64,000 nt of DNA. Origin: Neobacillus sp. PS3-40 (lineage in GTDB: Bacteria > Bacillota > Bacilli > Bacillales > Cytobacillaceae). A program made the translations under genes and the position numbers. This document shows positions 8,648-16,041 of this stretch, piece after piece. Under the pieces are notes generated by a model that did not search any database, had not been told where the DNA came from, and saw only the letters and a program-made list of their open reading frames with translations. The stretch is taken from positions 4,395,107 to 4,459,106 of the forward strand of contig NZ_CP133266.1 in the NCBI RefSeq assembly GCF_030915485.1, in the 5' to 3' direction. Position 1 is the first letter of the stretch; each line of letters starts with the position of its first letter.

Positions 8648-9487
8648 ATGGAACATTCCATTGAAAGCTATATCAAAAATCTTGTCAGAGAAACCATTGG
8701 CCAAACAATAAGTGATGTACAAACCCATAATGGGCGTTCAAATTATGTAATCGCAAATTGGAAAATGAATAAAACTTTAGCGGAAACAGCTGATTTTTTC
8801 GAAAAAGTCACTTGCGATGATACTGTTTCAGTCGTCATTTGCCCACCTGCTCCGTTATTATATCTAGCAAATAATATGATTAAACAACAAGTTAAGCCTA
8901 TTGCCCTCGGTGGGCAAAACGTTCATTGGGCTGAAAAAGGCGCCTTTACTGGTGAAACATCGACTGAAATGCTCAAAGATGTTGGCTGTGAGTATGTTAT
9001 CATCGGCCATTCTGAAAGAAGACAATATTTTCATGAAGATGATGAGATTATAAACCAAAAGGTGCGGCAATCAATAAAGGCTGGTCTCATTCCAATTATT
9101 TGTATTGGAGAATCATTAGAGCAAAAGAACTTCTTGCAAACAGAACAGATTTTAACAGAACAACTTATCGGAGCATTAAAAAATACTGGATCTAGTAATT
9201 TTATTATTGCCTATGAGCCAATATGGGCGATAGGAACAGGGCAGTCAGCAACTCCAGAACGAGCCCAGGAAACTCATGCCTATATCCGTTCTGTGTTAAA
9301 ACAATTATTGGGTCAAACAGCAGACAGCATTTCGATTATATATGGTGGCTCTGTAAATGAAAAAAACGCAGAAGAGTTCAGCTCAATGCCTGATATCGAC
9401 GGCGTACTCGTTGGCAACGCCAGCTTGAATGCCGAAACTTTTGAAGAAATTATCAATGTATTTGCCAAAGGAGAACAAAATGAATGA
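8648..9487 (+). CDS. tpiA: Triose-phosphate isomerase with encapsulation-type N-terminal extension
   Basis: A 279-aa TIM-barrel isomerase interconverting glyceraldehyde-3-phosphate and dihydroxyacetone phosphate. Catalytic residues are intact: K39 (NWKMN), H121 (GHSERR) and E190 (YEPIWAIGTG), plus the phosphate-binding YGGSV loop. The barrel begins near residue 31. The preceding 30 residues (MEHSIESYIKNLVRETIGQT...) are absent from normal TPIs and look like the amphipathic targeting helices on the other cargo enzymes. ATG 8648 is chosen because AAGGTGG sits seven bases before it. Its presence here indicates that the C3 product of DeoC is processed within or at the shell; a glycolytic tpiA should exist elsewhere in the genome. 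Confidence 0.93.
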   Translation: MEHSIESYIKNLVRETIGQTISDVQTHNGRSNYVIANWKMNKTLAETADFFEKVTCDDTVSVVICPPAPLLYLANNMIKQQVKPIALGGQNVHWAEKGAFTGETSTEMLKDVGCEYVIIGHSERRQYFHEDDEIINQKVRQSIKAGLIPIICIGESLEQKNFLQTEQILTEQLIGALKNTGSSNFIIAYEPIWAIGTGQSATPERAQETHAYIRSVLKQLLGQTADSISIIYGGSVNEKNAEEFSSMPDIDGVLVGNASLNAETFEEIINVFAKGEQNE

Positions 9488-9954
9488 AAAAAGTTGCGAT
9501 TGGTAGTGACCATGGTGGATACGAACTTAAAGAAAGTCTAAAAACCTATTTAACGGAATTAGGCTATGAATATCTTGATTTTGGCTGCAAGGCTAAAGAA
9601 TCCGTAGACTATCCAGATATTGCTTTTCTTGTTGGTGAAACCGTCGCCACCCATGATGACTATGTAGGGATCATGATTGATGGAGTCGGGGTTGGAAGCG
9701 GAATGGTGCTAAATAAAATTCCTGGTGTCCGTGGAGCTGTTTGCTGGGATTTATCTTCTGTAATCAACAGCAGGGAGCACAATAATGCTACCGTACTGTC
9801 TATCGGTGGCCAATTTATTGGTGAAGGGCTAGCCAAGCAACTAGTAAAAACATGGCTGGAAACTGATTTTGCAGGGGGGCGGCATGATCGACGTGTAACA
9901 AAAATCATGGAGATTGAAAGTAGGTTCATAGGCCGTTCGAAAGAGGTTTTATAA
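9484..9954 (+). CDS. RpiB-like sugar-phosphate isomerase with Cys-to-Asp change
   Basis: A 156-aa RpiB/LacAB-family protein; RpiB interconverts ribose-5-phosphate and ribulose-5-phosphate. Family motifs are present: SDHGGYELK at the N-terminus, SREHN with H99, and GGRHDRRV near the C-terminus. The catalytic position that is Cys in Escherichia coli RpiB (CGTGIG loop) is Asp here (D66 in IDGVGVGSG), and the neighbouring Thr is Val. Some RpiB enzymes use Glu elsewhere as the base, so activity is possible but specificity may differ. It has no N-terminal targeting extension. The ATG overlaps the tpiA stop by four bases. Function in the deoxyribose pathway is unclear. Confidence 0.85.
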   Translation: MKKVAIGSDHGGYELKESLKTYLTELGYEYLDFGCKAKESVDYPDIAFLVGETVATHDDYVGIMIDGVGVGSGMVLNKIPGVRGAVCWDLSSVINSREHNNATVLSIGGQFIGEGLAKQLVKTWLETDFAGGRHDRRVTKIMEIESRFIGRSKEVL

Positions 9955-9955
9955 A

Positions 9956-10240
9956 ATGTTTGTAGCTAAAGTGATTGGAAATATTGTCTGTTCTCATAAA
10001 AATGACAATTTAAAAGGCTTAAAGCTACTGATTGTCCAGCCAGTAGATGATCAATTGAATGAAAAAGGCAAACCACTTGTGGCCATAGATACGATAAGAC
10101 AGTCCGGAGAAGGAGATATCGTCTATTTAGCTAAAAGTAGAGAGTCTTCCATACCATTAAATAAAGATCTTGTTCCATCAGACGCAGGGATATTGGGGAT
10201 TATTGACTATTACAATGTAAAACGAATGGAGGAAAAATAA
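9956..10240 (+). CDS. BMC-P pentameric shell vertex protein (EutN/CcmL family), copy 2
   Basis: A 94-aa vertex protein with the family start FVAKVIGNIVCSHKNDNLKG, the LLIVQPVDD strand, PLVAIDTIRQSGEGDIVYLAK and the end AGILGIIDYYNV. It is the most divergent of the three BMC-P copies in the central loop (RESSIPLNKDL). It starts two bases after the rpiB-like gene and abuts the second BMC-H gene, so the three are surely co-translated. It closes pentameric vertices of the shell; which of the three copies dominates cannot be told. Confidence 0.94.
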   Translation: MFVAKVIGNIVCSHKNDNLKGLKLLIVQPVDDQLNEKGKPLVAIDTIRQSGEGDIVYLAKSRESSIPLNKDLVPSDAGILGIIDYYNVKRMEEK

Positions 10241-10516
10241 ATGAATAATGCATTAGGAATGATCGAAACAAAAGGTTTAATAGGTGCTATCGAAGCAGCA
10301 GATGCAATGACTAAAGCAGCAAACGTTACGCTAGTAGGAAAAGTGAATGTTGGCGGTGGTTTAGTTTGTGTAATGGTGCGTGGAGATGTTGGTGCGGTTA
10401 AAGCAGCAACTGAATCAGGTGCAGATGCAGCACGACGTGTTGGGGAACTTTTATCCGTTCATGTGATCCCAAGACCACACCAAGACATTGAAAAAATTCT
10501 TCCGTCTTTAAAATGA
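10241..10516 (+). CDS. BMC-H hexameric shell protein, copy 2
   Basis: A 91-aa single-domain shell protein very similar to the first copy ([42 protein letters not shown]). It lacks any N-terminal extension. The pore segment is KVNVGGG instead of REFVGAG, and the C-terminal tail is [10 protein letters not shown]. It follows GGAGG and directly abuts the preceding BMC-P gene; its stop overlaps the next BMC-P start by four bases. Duplicated BMC-H genes with altered pores usually tune what passes the shell. Confidence 0.95.
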   Translation: MNNALGMIETKGLIGAIEAADAMTKAANVTLVGKVNVGGGLVCVMVRGDVGAVKAATESGADAARRVGELLSVHVIPRPHQDIEKILPSLK

Positions 10517-10770
10517 AACTAGCAAAAGTTGTTGGAAATATCGTTTCAACAGTTAAAACACCAAGTCATCAAAATAAAAAACTTATGGTTGTTATCCCTA
10601 TTGATCCATCTGGTAAAGAATGTGGAGATGCGATGATTGCGATAGACCGTTTCCATGCAGGGATTGGAGATTATGTCCTTATCATAGAAGAAGGTGGATC
10701 CGCAAGAGATATTTTAGAAGACCCGAACGGGGCAATTGATGCTGTCATTGCCGGAATCGTTGATTGTTAA
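10513..10770 (+). CDS. BMC-P pentameric shell vertex protein (EutN/CcmL family), copy 3
   Basis: An 85-aa vertex protein: [20 protein letters not shown] start, [34 protein letters not shown] and the VIAGIVD end. It is the shortest and most canonical of the three. Its ATG overlaps the stop of the second BMC-H gene by four bases. The group of shell genes copy 2 BMC-P, copy 2 BMC-H and copy 3 BMC-P forms a tight subcluster, suggesting duplication of a BMC-P/BMC-H pair. Confidence 0.94.
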   Translation: MKLAKVVGNIVSTVKTPSHQNKKLMVVIPIDPSGKECGDAMIAIDRFHAGIGDYVLIIEEGGSARDILEDPNGAIDAVIAGIVDC

Positions 10771-10791
10771 CATTAATGTGAGGTGAACACG

Positions 10792-11601
10792 TTGGAAATT
10801 GAAGCACTGGTTGAACAAATAACGAATAAAATTATGGAACAATTAACAAATAAACAAGCATTAACTGAGGCATTGCCAGTAAAGGGATTAGGAAACATAA
10901 CATATAAAGAAGGATCTTCCTCAAACCTTATCACAGGTGCATCTATTGCGAAAATGATTGACCATACTTTATTAAAGCCTGAAAGTACGAAGGATCAAAT
11001 CGTAAAACTTTGCGAGGAAGCAAAAGAATATAAATTTGCAACAGTCTGTGTAAATCCGTATTGGGTTGCTACAGCTGCCAACGAACTTAAGGGTTCAAAC
11101 GTTGGGGTAACAACCGTCATTGGTTTCCCATTAGGCGCCACAAGTACGTTCGTAAAAATTGCGGAAACAAGAGATGCTCTTGCAAATGGTGCAACTGAAA
11201 TAGATATGGTTATGAATATTGGAGCTCTAAAATCAGGGGATTTTGAAACGGTGAAAAAGGATATTGAAGGTGTTGTTTTAGCTGTTAATGGTCATGCTCC
11301 TGTAAAAGTAATTATTGAAACGGGACTCCTAGAAATTGAAGAAAAGAAAAAGGCTTGCATTCTGGCAAAGATGGCAGGAGCAACATTCGTGAAAACTTCG
11401 ACTGGCTTTGGGCCAGGATGTGCAACAGCTGAAGATATCAAGCTTATGAGAGAATCTGTTGGACCTGAAATGGGAGTAAAAGCATCTGCATGTGTTCGAG
11501 ATTTAGATACTGCTAGAAAGCTAGTTCAAGCAGGTGCAACTAGAATTGGTGCAAGCTCTGGTATCGCAATTGTTACAGGTGGAAAAGGAACAGGCTATTA
11601 A
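10792..11601 (+). CDS. deoC: Deoxyribose-phosphate aldolase with encapsulation-type N-terminal extension
   Basis: A 269-aa class I aldolase that splits 2-deoxyribose-5-phosphate into acetaldehyde and glyceraldehyde-3-phosphate, probably the signature enzyme of this microcompartment. The Schiff-base lysine is K201 (FVKTSTGFG), with D138 (EIDMV) and K230 (GVKASA) completing the active site. The usual DeoC (about 220 aa) starts near residue 50 ([15 protein letters not shown]); the first 20 residues ([17 protein letters not shown]) form an amphipathic targeting helix followed by a linker. TTG 10792 is preferred, six bases after GTGAGGTG; GTG 10783 lies within that site. It is the last gene of the operon. 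Confidence 0.93.
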   Translation: MEIEALVEQITNKIMEQLTNKQALTEALPVKGLGNITYKEGSSSNLITGASIAKMIDHTLLKPESTKDQIVKLCEEAKEYKFATVCVNPYWVATAANELKGSNVGVTTVIGFPLGATSTFVKIAETRDALANGATEIDMVMNIGALKSGDFETVKKDIEGVVLAVNGHAPVKVIIETGLLEIEEKKKACILAKMAGATFVKTSTGFGPGCATAEDIKLMRESVGPEMGVKASACVRDLDTARKLVQAGATRIGASSGIAIVTGGKGTGY

Positions 11602-11648
11602 GGGATTCAGAACAAAGAAATCGCTTATCCATTTAAGAGGTGACAAGA

Positions 11649-11849
11649 ATGAATAATATTGGATATCAACTGAAACAAGCTAGATTAAAACATCAGATGG
11701 ACCAGGAAGAGCTTGCATTTTTAACAGATTTACATGTGGAAACCATTTCGGCTATCGAAGAAGAAATGGTGGATGTACAGGTTTCAATCTTATATAAGCT
11801 ATCCCATGTCTTAAAATGCACTTTTTCAATTGGAGATATGACAATATAA
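11649..11849 (+). CDS. Small XRE-family helix-turn-helix protein
   Basis: A 66-aa protein that is almost entirely one Cro/C1-type DNA-binding domain: LKQARLKHQMDQEELAFLTDLH followed by the recognition-helix region VETISAIEEEMVDVQVSILYKLSHVL. ATG 11649 follows AAGAGGTGACAAGA. Stand-alone proteins of this type act as small repressors or activators. It lies 47 bases after deoC with no terminator between, so it may be co-transcribed with the microcompartment operon, but a link in function is only a possibility. A bidirectional terminator follows. Confidence 0.8.
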   Translation: MNNIGYQLKQARLKHQMDQEELAFLTDLHVETISAIEEEMVDVQVSILYKLSHVLKCTFSIGDMTI

Positions 11850-11889
11850 CCATTTTTTATAGAGATGATTAGCTTTTTATATGCAAAAC

Positions 11890-11916
11890 AAAGCATCAGT
11901 TATAGCTGATGCTTTT
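11890..11916. terminator. Bidirectional terminator
   Basis: AAGCATCAG pairs with CTGATGCTT and both ends are T-rich on their own strand. It sits between convergent genes. Confidence 0.8.
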
Positions 11917-11983
11917 TGCTCATAGAATATACGGGATTTGCCGAGATTGTCCTTACAATTTACCATTGTAAGGAACGATATTA

Positions 11984-12553
11984 TTAATTTCCATTCCAAT
12001 GATAGAATAGTTGCACAACGCCAGAAGAGAACGTTCTTGTATTAACCATTTTTAAATTCAACCTCTGTTTTATATCAATAAACAACGGTTTTCCTTCTCC
12101 CAAAATAACTGGGTGAATAGATAATCTAAATTCATCAACAAGCCCTAAATTTATAAAAGCAGTAATGAGACTTGCTCCACCATATAGCCAGATGTCTTTA
12201 CCAGGCTTATTCTTCAATTTAATTACTTCTTCAAGAATATTTTCATTTATAAATTTTGCTTGATTATCAGTCTCTATTTGAGTTCTGGAAAACACATATT
12301 TCTCTTTACTATGAACCAATTTCCAAATTTCTTTGTCGGTATCAGGGTCATTAGCGTTTGGGATATATTGTCCCCATAAATCGTAGCTTTTTCTACCATA
12401 TAAAATAGTATCAATTTGATTCAAGAAATTAGTGAACCCCATATCAGGGTCCATAATGCACCAATCAACTTCTCCATTTTTCCCTTCAATAAAACCATCT
12501 AAAGTAACTGCTAAATCTAAGATAATTTTTCTCTGTTTTACGTTATTTGACAT
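11984..12553 (-). CDS. Dihydrofolate reductase / RibD C-terminal domain family protein
   Basis: A 189-aa protein of the RibD-C/DHFR fold, like Bacillus YwjB/YyaP. It opens with the typical strand 'KIILDLAVTLDGFIEGKNGE', contains the NADPH-binding TILYGRKSYDLW segment and the GKDIWLYGGASLI motif, and ends with the WHWN-like beta hairpin. These proteins are predicted NAD(P)H-dependent reductases of unknown substrate; they do not replace folA or ribD with certainty. The start is the ATG at 12553, seven bases after GAAAGGAGA. It is monocistronic and convergent with the small XRE gene. Confidence 0.82.
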   Translation of the reverse strand: MSNNVKQRKIILDLAVTLDGFIEGKNGEVDWCIMDPDMGFTNFLNQIDTILYGRKSYDLWGQYIPNANDPDTDKEIWKLVHSKEKYVFSRTQIETDNQAKFINENILEEVIKLKNKPGKDIWLYGGASLITAFINLGLVDEFRLSIHPVILGEGKPLFIDIKQRLNLKMVNTRTFSSGVVQLFYHWNGN

Positions 12554-12679
12554 AACTCTTTCTCCTTTCATCATTCAGATATTGTTTCTTCTGCTCCGAT
12601 ATTCAATATTTCATTATTGACAGTATGTTTGTCGATATACTTTAACAAGTTTCTAAATACTTTGGTCACCTTAATCAAT

Positions 12680-12723
12680 CCCCGAATACTTGTTCTTATT
12701 CTGATTATAACAAGTATTCGGGG
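12680..12723. repeat. Perfect 15-bp inverted repeat
   Basis: CCCCGAATACTTGTT (12680-12694) and its exact complement (12709-12723) flank a 14-base A/T-rich loop. No T run follows on either strand, so it is not an ordinary terminator. It directly precedes a dispersed motif at 12733-12759 that recurs near 32008, suggesting the end of a small mobile or repeat element. The rest of 12554-12883 shows no gene. Confidence 0.6.
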
Positions 12724-12732
12724 ATGTCTCAA

Positions 12733-12759
12733 CTATCAACATTCACCTTTACAAGAGCT
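12733..12759. repeat. Dispersed repeat-end motif (copy A)
   Basis: CTATCAACATTCACCTTTAC, followed by AAGAGCT, closely matches the segment at 32006-32032. The two copies flank different sequences, as expected for ends of related small elements. Confidence 0.4.
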
Positions 12760-12883
12760 ATTCTAAAAGGAATATGAATTTAGGAGAAAATTTATTATAT
12801 AGATAGTATAAGTTGAATAACTGGAATATTTAGTATTTTTTAACAACAATTGTGTTATGATTCTTTTGAGGGGAGGCATAACA

Positions 12884-13150
12884 TTGACTAAAAAAAGGGA
12901 AGAAACTACCGTTAATGCATTTATTTTAATATGTTTTGCAATTATTATTGGGACGCTTATTGGAGAATTACCCATCCATTTTGGTTATCGTATGTTGATT
13001 GTGCTTGTGTTAATTTTTTTCATAAAACCATTAGAAAAAATAATAAAGAAAATAACCGGGAAAGTCGGACTACGCAAGATGAATGGGTTTCTCTTTTGGG
13101 GGTTGTTCTTGGTGTTCTTTTTTCTTTGTGATTACTTTATAGAATTCTGA
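12884..13150 (+). CDS. Small membrane protein (88 aa)
   Basis: An 88-aa protein with two or three hydrophobic helices: residues about 10-28 (FILICFAIIIGTLIGEL), 34-45 (LIVLVLIFFIK) and 65-85 (FLFWGLFLVFFFLCDYFI), separated by a basic loop (KPLEKIIKKITGKVGLRK). TTG 12884 follows GGGGAGG with good spacing; the earlier ATG at 12857 has none. I do not recognise the family. It is isolated and its role is unknown. Confidence 0.6.
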   Translation: MTKKREETTVNAFILICFAIIIGTLIGELPIHFGYRMLIVLVLIFFIKPLEKIIKKITGKVGLRKMNGFLFWGLFLVFFFLCDYFIEF

Positions 13151-13357
13151 GTAATTTGGAAAAACTAAAATTAGGTTCTGTGGTTATTTTCAAGATTAAA
13201 TAAACTATATGAATCAGTTGTATGGCACTTACAATTCGAGTGCCATTAAGTAAGAAGAATGTACGGAAAGCCCTAAATTCCTTATCCATATACCAAAAAA
13301 AAGAGAAAGTTATCAATACTAAAACGGAAAAAACAAATTAATAGGGAGAAAACGAAC

Positions 13358-13561
13358 ACGAAAAAACCGCTTATAGCATTGATATTCATTTTTTTGCTTA
13401 CCATGACGAACACAACCTCAATTATTGGAGCGGAAGGGACTTCTCCAACAAAAGAAGATTCAAGTATAAAAGGATCATGCATTAATGCATCTGTCACTGA
13501 ATTAAAATATCCGATGCAAAAGTTGTGGATCGAGGATGCGTGGTGGACAAGTTCTTTTTAA
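13358..13561 (+). pseudogene. Truncated secreted-protein gene with lost start codon
   Basis: A frame opening with ACG (13358) eight bases after AGGGAG would encode a signal peptide (KKPLIALIFIFLLTM) and continue for 67 residues to TAA. The segment MQKLWIEDAWWTSSF resembles the conserved LxxKMQKLWxDHVxWTR motif of a family of secreted Bacillus proteins about 180-220 aa long, often misnamed acetylglutamate kinase. Here the ATG has become ACG and the protein ends right after that motif. It is most likely a dead 5' fragment. The assignment rests on that one motif. Confidence 0.45.
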
Positions 13562-13699
13562 TGTTGTACAAATTGTTCCTGTTCACCACCTATGAACAGG
13601 GCAAGACACAGTAATTGTTAGAAAATAAAAAATGATGGTAGACAATTATTTGCCCCTTGGAGTGTTTTGGGAATATTTCGAAGTATTCATTAGGGGGTA

Positions 13700-14038
13700 T
13701 TAAAGTTGAAAATGACCTTTGAGTTTAGCGAATTCTCTTTCATTCCTAACTACCTTTTCCCAAATGTGGTCTTGATCTAATCGAATATCAGTTAGGGTTT
13801 TATGAACTACTGTGAATTGCTTTTCATTTTCATTTCGCATAAACATCTGTTCGTTCTTGACTTCTTTTATTTCTATCTTCATTTCTTTTATTTCTGTCTT
13901 CATTTCTTTTATTTCTATTTTCATTTCGTTAATATCAATCTTCATTTCTTGCATTTGTTGATTCAAGTTACCCACCATTATGATTAACTTAGATAACATA
14001 TCTTCCATTCTATCTAGTCTTTGCTCGTCCATTTCCAT
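13700..14038 (-). CDS. Heptad-repeat coiled-coil protein (112 aa)
   Basis: A 112-aa protein dominated by a coiled coil. Residues 30-62 contain four to five near-identical seven-residue units of the type MKIEIKE/MKTEIKE, encoded by 21-base direct repeats, giving a regular a/d pattern of Met/Ile. The C-terminal part (KTLTDIRLDQDHIWEKVVRNEREFAKL) is also helical. It starts with ATG after GGAGG. Similar small coiled-coil proteins are common in Bacillus and of unknown role; some resemble phage-associated proteins. The 21-base repeats can expand or contract, so length may vary between strains. Confidence 0.65.
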   Translation of the reverse strand: MEMDEQRLDRMEDMLSKLIIMVGNLNQQMQEMKIDINEMKIEIKEMKTEIKEMKIEIKEVKNEQMFMRNENEKQFTVVHKTLTDIRLDQDHIWEKVVRNEREFAKLKGHFQL

Positions 14039-14251
14039 TCACCTCCTTTTCTTAAATCATTATACTATATTTCTTTATGATATTTAAATTTTTACCACTG
14101 TATGGCAGGCTGTTTAGGGTGCCAATGGGTTTTGTGATTCGGAACTTCCGAAAATTTTTCAATATGTAAACTGGATTTGTATAGAGTATTTTCATCTCCC
14201 GACTGAAGTCACGAGTGTTCTCGACCAATCATAAAATAAATAATAAAGATG

Positions 14252-14479
14252 ATGGGCGGTATTAGCCTGAGAAGGGGCTTCTATTGGTTTGATGACGATT
14301 TTCCACATGCTGAGAAAGTAGAGTTTAATGTAAACAAGGGCTATTTTTTAAAATGGGTAGATAGTGGGAAAATGGATAATTATGGAGAAATCATTACCAT
14401 TCAAAAGAGAAAAAATTTTAAAAATTGCAAGGTCCATGAAATAAAGTTATTAAAAAATCAGGTAGATTTACTTCAATAA
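14252..14479 (+). CDS. Hypothetical protein (75 aa), doubtful
   Basis: A frame of 75 codons without a clear ribosome binding site. The text is protein-like (FYWFDDDFPHAEKVEFNVNKGYFLKW and EIITIQKRKNFKNCKVHEIKLLKN) but I recognise no family. It could be the tail of a decayed gene. From its end to 14858 I see no gene. Confidence 0.3.
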   Translation: MGGISLRRGFYWFDDDFPHAEKVEFNVNKGYFLKWVDSGKMDNYGEIITIQKRKNFKNCKVHEIKLLKNQVDLLQ

Positions 14480-14858
14480 CGATATTCCAATCTGGCGCAT
14501 TTCTAGAGCAAGATATGCGCTCTTCTTAATGAATTGGGCCGTTTAATATTGGATGAAAGCCATTTTAATACTACAAGGTCAATACTTGAACGTTCTCATT
14601 CAGAGGAATACATGTCTTGAACGAGTGAATAGTTGAATGAAAAATCTATAGAAGCTTCTATCTAACGAACCTAAATGATTCGCTGGAAAAGTTGCTCTAG
14701 AGCTATCATTTCTACTTAGTCACGATAAATCTGTGTATTTTTAGTTAGCATTTCATCCACCTCGTTTAAAATCTCTGTTACTTCATTTTGCAAAAAAGGA
14801 CTGCCGGTATACCCGAACTTTTTCGGATTTGTCGACAGTCTGAAATAATAATAGTTAA
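14480..14858. other. Intergenic stretch without recognisable gene
   Basis: No frame of note on either strand. A weak stem (GACTG...CAGTC, about 14801-14842) downstream of the minus-strand cupin gene may act as its terminator. Confidence 0.4.
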
Positions 14859-15185
14859 TTATTTCTCTTCTTTAAAAGAGCCAATTAAAACAATGGTTTC
14901 TCTCTCTGTTGGATTATTTAAAGCATGTTTAATTCCGACTGGAAATTGATAAAAATTCCCGCTTTTCCCTGTAAAGGTTGTATCTCCAATAGTTGCCTCT
15001 AAAGTACCATCTAATACATAAGCAAATTCAGTTTTATCTGGATGCTGATGCAAAGGGAAATTGGAACCTGGCTGTATTTTGACTATTTTTATACTTCCAT
15101 TCAAGTGCTCCATTAAAGGTTTCCCTTCAAATCCCTTAACAGGCATAGTTATCCAATCCATCTTGTGAGTATTTATTTCATTCAT
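14859..15185 (-). CDS. Single-domain cupin protein
   Basis: A 108-aa cupin. The first cupin motif reads G(S)NFPLHQHPDKTEFAYVLDG with metal ligands His, His and Glu, and the second reads GNFYQFPVGIKHALNN with the last His. The beta-barrel probably binds one divalent metal. Members include small dioxygenases, isomerases and sensing domains, so substrate cannot be inferred. The ATG at 15185 follows GGAGGTAGAC; the frame extends upstream to 15218 without a better site. It stands alone. Confidence 0.85.
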   Translation of the reverse strand: MNEINTHKMDWITMPVKGFEGKPLMEHLNGSIKIVKIQPGSNFPLHQHPDKTEFAYVLDGTLEATIGDTTFTGKSGNFYQFPVGIKHALNNPTERETIVLIGSFKEEK

Positions 15186-15648
15186 TAAATGTCTACCTCC
15201 GATTATATAAGGAATCATGGTGTTAAATTCAAGATAAATATACTACATTTCTTTCTATTTAGATAGAATTAAGAAGTTTTCTAACAATTCTACCTCTTCC
15301 CAATCCACCAGAAAATAAATATCTGCAGAGTTATTTAACAGAGACGACTTGAACAAATGGGATGCTATACCGAGCAAATTCGTTGATACACAATTTCTAA
15401 GGTAGAAGATTCATACATATCTCTCGATACCTCTTTGTATACAAATAAAGCAAGGCAATTGCTTAAAACTCATTTTCGAGCATTTTAGGGATACCTTCTT
15501 CTTAACCAAAGGAGACAAGAGTTGAAGATCCGGCTGCCTTAATGGTGGCCTTTTTCTTCTTTGACTAACGGATAGTCTTAGAAGAAAATACAGAAAAATC
15601 TGAGGATACATAAACAAATATGTTAAAATTTAGTAAAGGGGTGGTATT
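15186..15648. other. Intergenic stretch with a degenerate repeat
   Basis: No gene seen. The segment near 15510-15575 (CAAGAGTTGAAGATCCGGCTGCC and GGCCTTTTTCTTCTTT nearby) is related to 15867-15935 (GCAGCCTTTTTCTTCTTT, then GCAAGAGTTGATGATCCGACAGCC), with the two halves in swapped order. This looks like remains of a dispersed intergenic repeat. Confidence 0.35.
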
Positions 15649-15837
15649 ATGAAAGAAGAAGATAAACCATTTAATGATGTGATAGACCATTTTAACAAGA
15701 TAGAAGGAAATGCAACGAATCCTAAAAATGCTGATTTTAATAAGTTACCAAAACCATTAAAATATATTGGATACTTTATGATTGCTTTCTTTTCTATATC
15801 TTTAATATTGATAATTATTTTAAGTTTGTTAAACTAA
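15649..15837 (+). CDS. Small membrane-anchored protein (62 aa)
   Basis: A 62-aa protein with a hydrophilic N-terminal half (EEDKPFNDVIDHFNKIEGN...) and one C-terminal membrane helix (YIGYFMIAFFSISLILIIILSLL). The start ATG follows AAAGGGGTGG. The charged head before the helix suggests a C-tail anchored protein facing the cytoplasm. I do not recognise the family with certainty. No operon partner is evident. Confidence 0.65.
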   Translation: MKEEDKPFNDVIDHFNKIEGNATNPKNADFNKLPKPLKYIGYFMIAFFSISLILIIILSLLN

Positions 15838-16041
15838 TTCATTCTTTATTAAAGAAGGTATGGGTTGCTGCGGCAGCCTTTTTCTTCTTTAGACACGGAT
15901 GCAAGAGTTGATGATCCGACAGCCGTTCCTGATGACCTTACTCTTATGAAATGCAAACGGGGTAGTTTAGTACCATAAGTAGCCTTTTTTACTATTTGCG
16001 TTAAAATTATATATATTTCATTAATTTGGGAGGTGGTTAAG

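Noticed and set aside
8467..8664. Overlapping ORF inside the first BMC-H gene
   Set aside because: Alternate-frame shadow of a well-supported shell gene.
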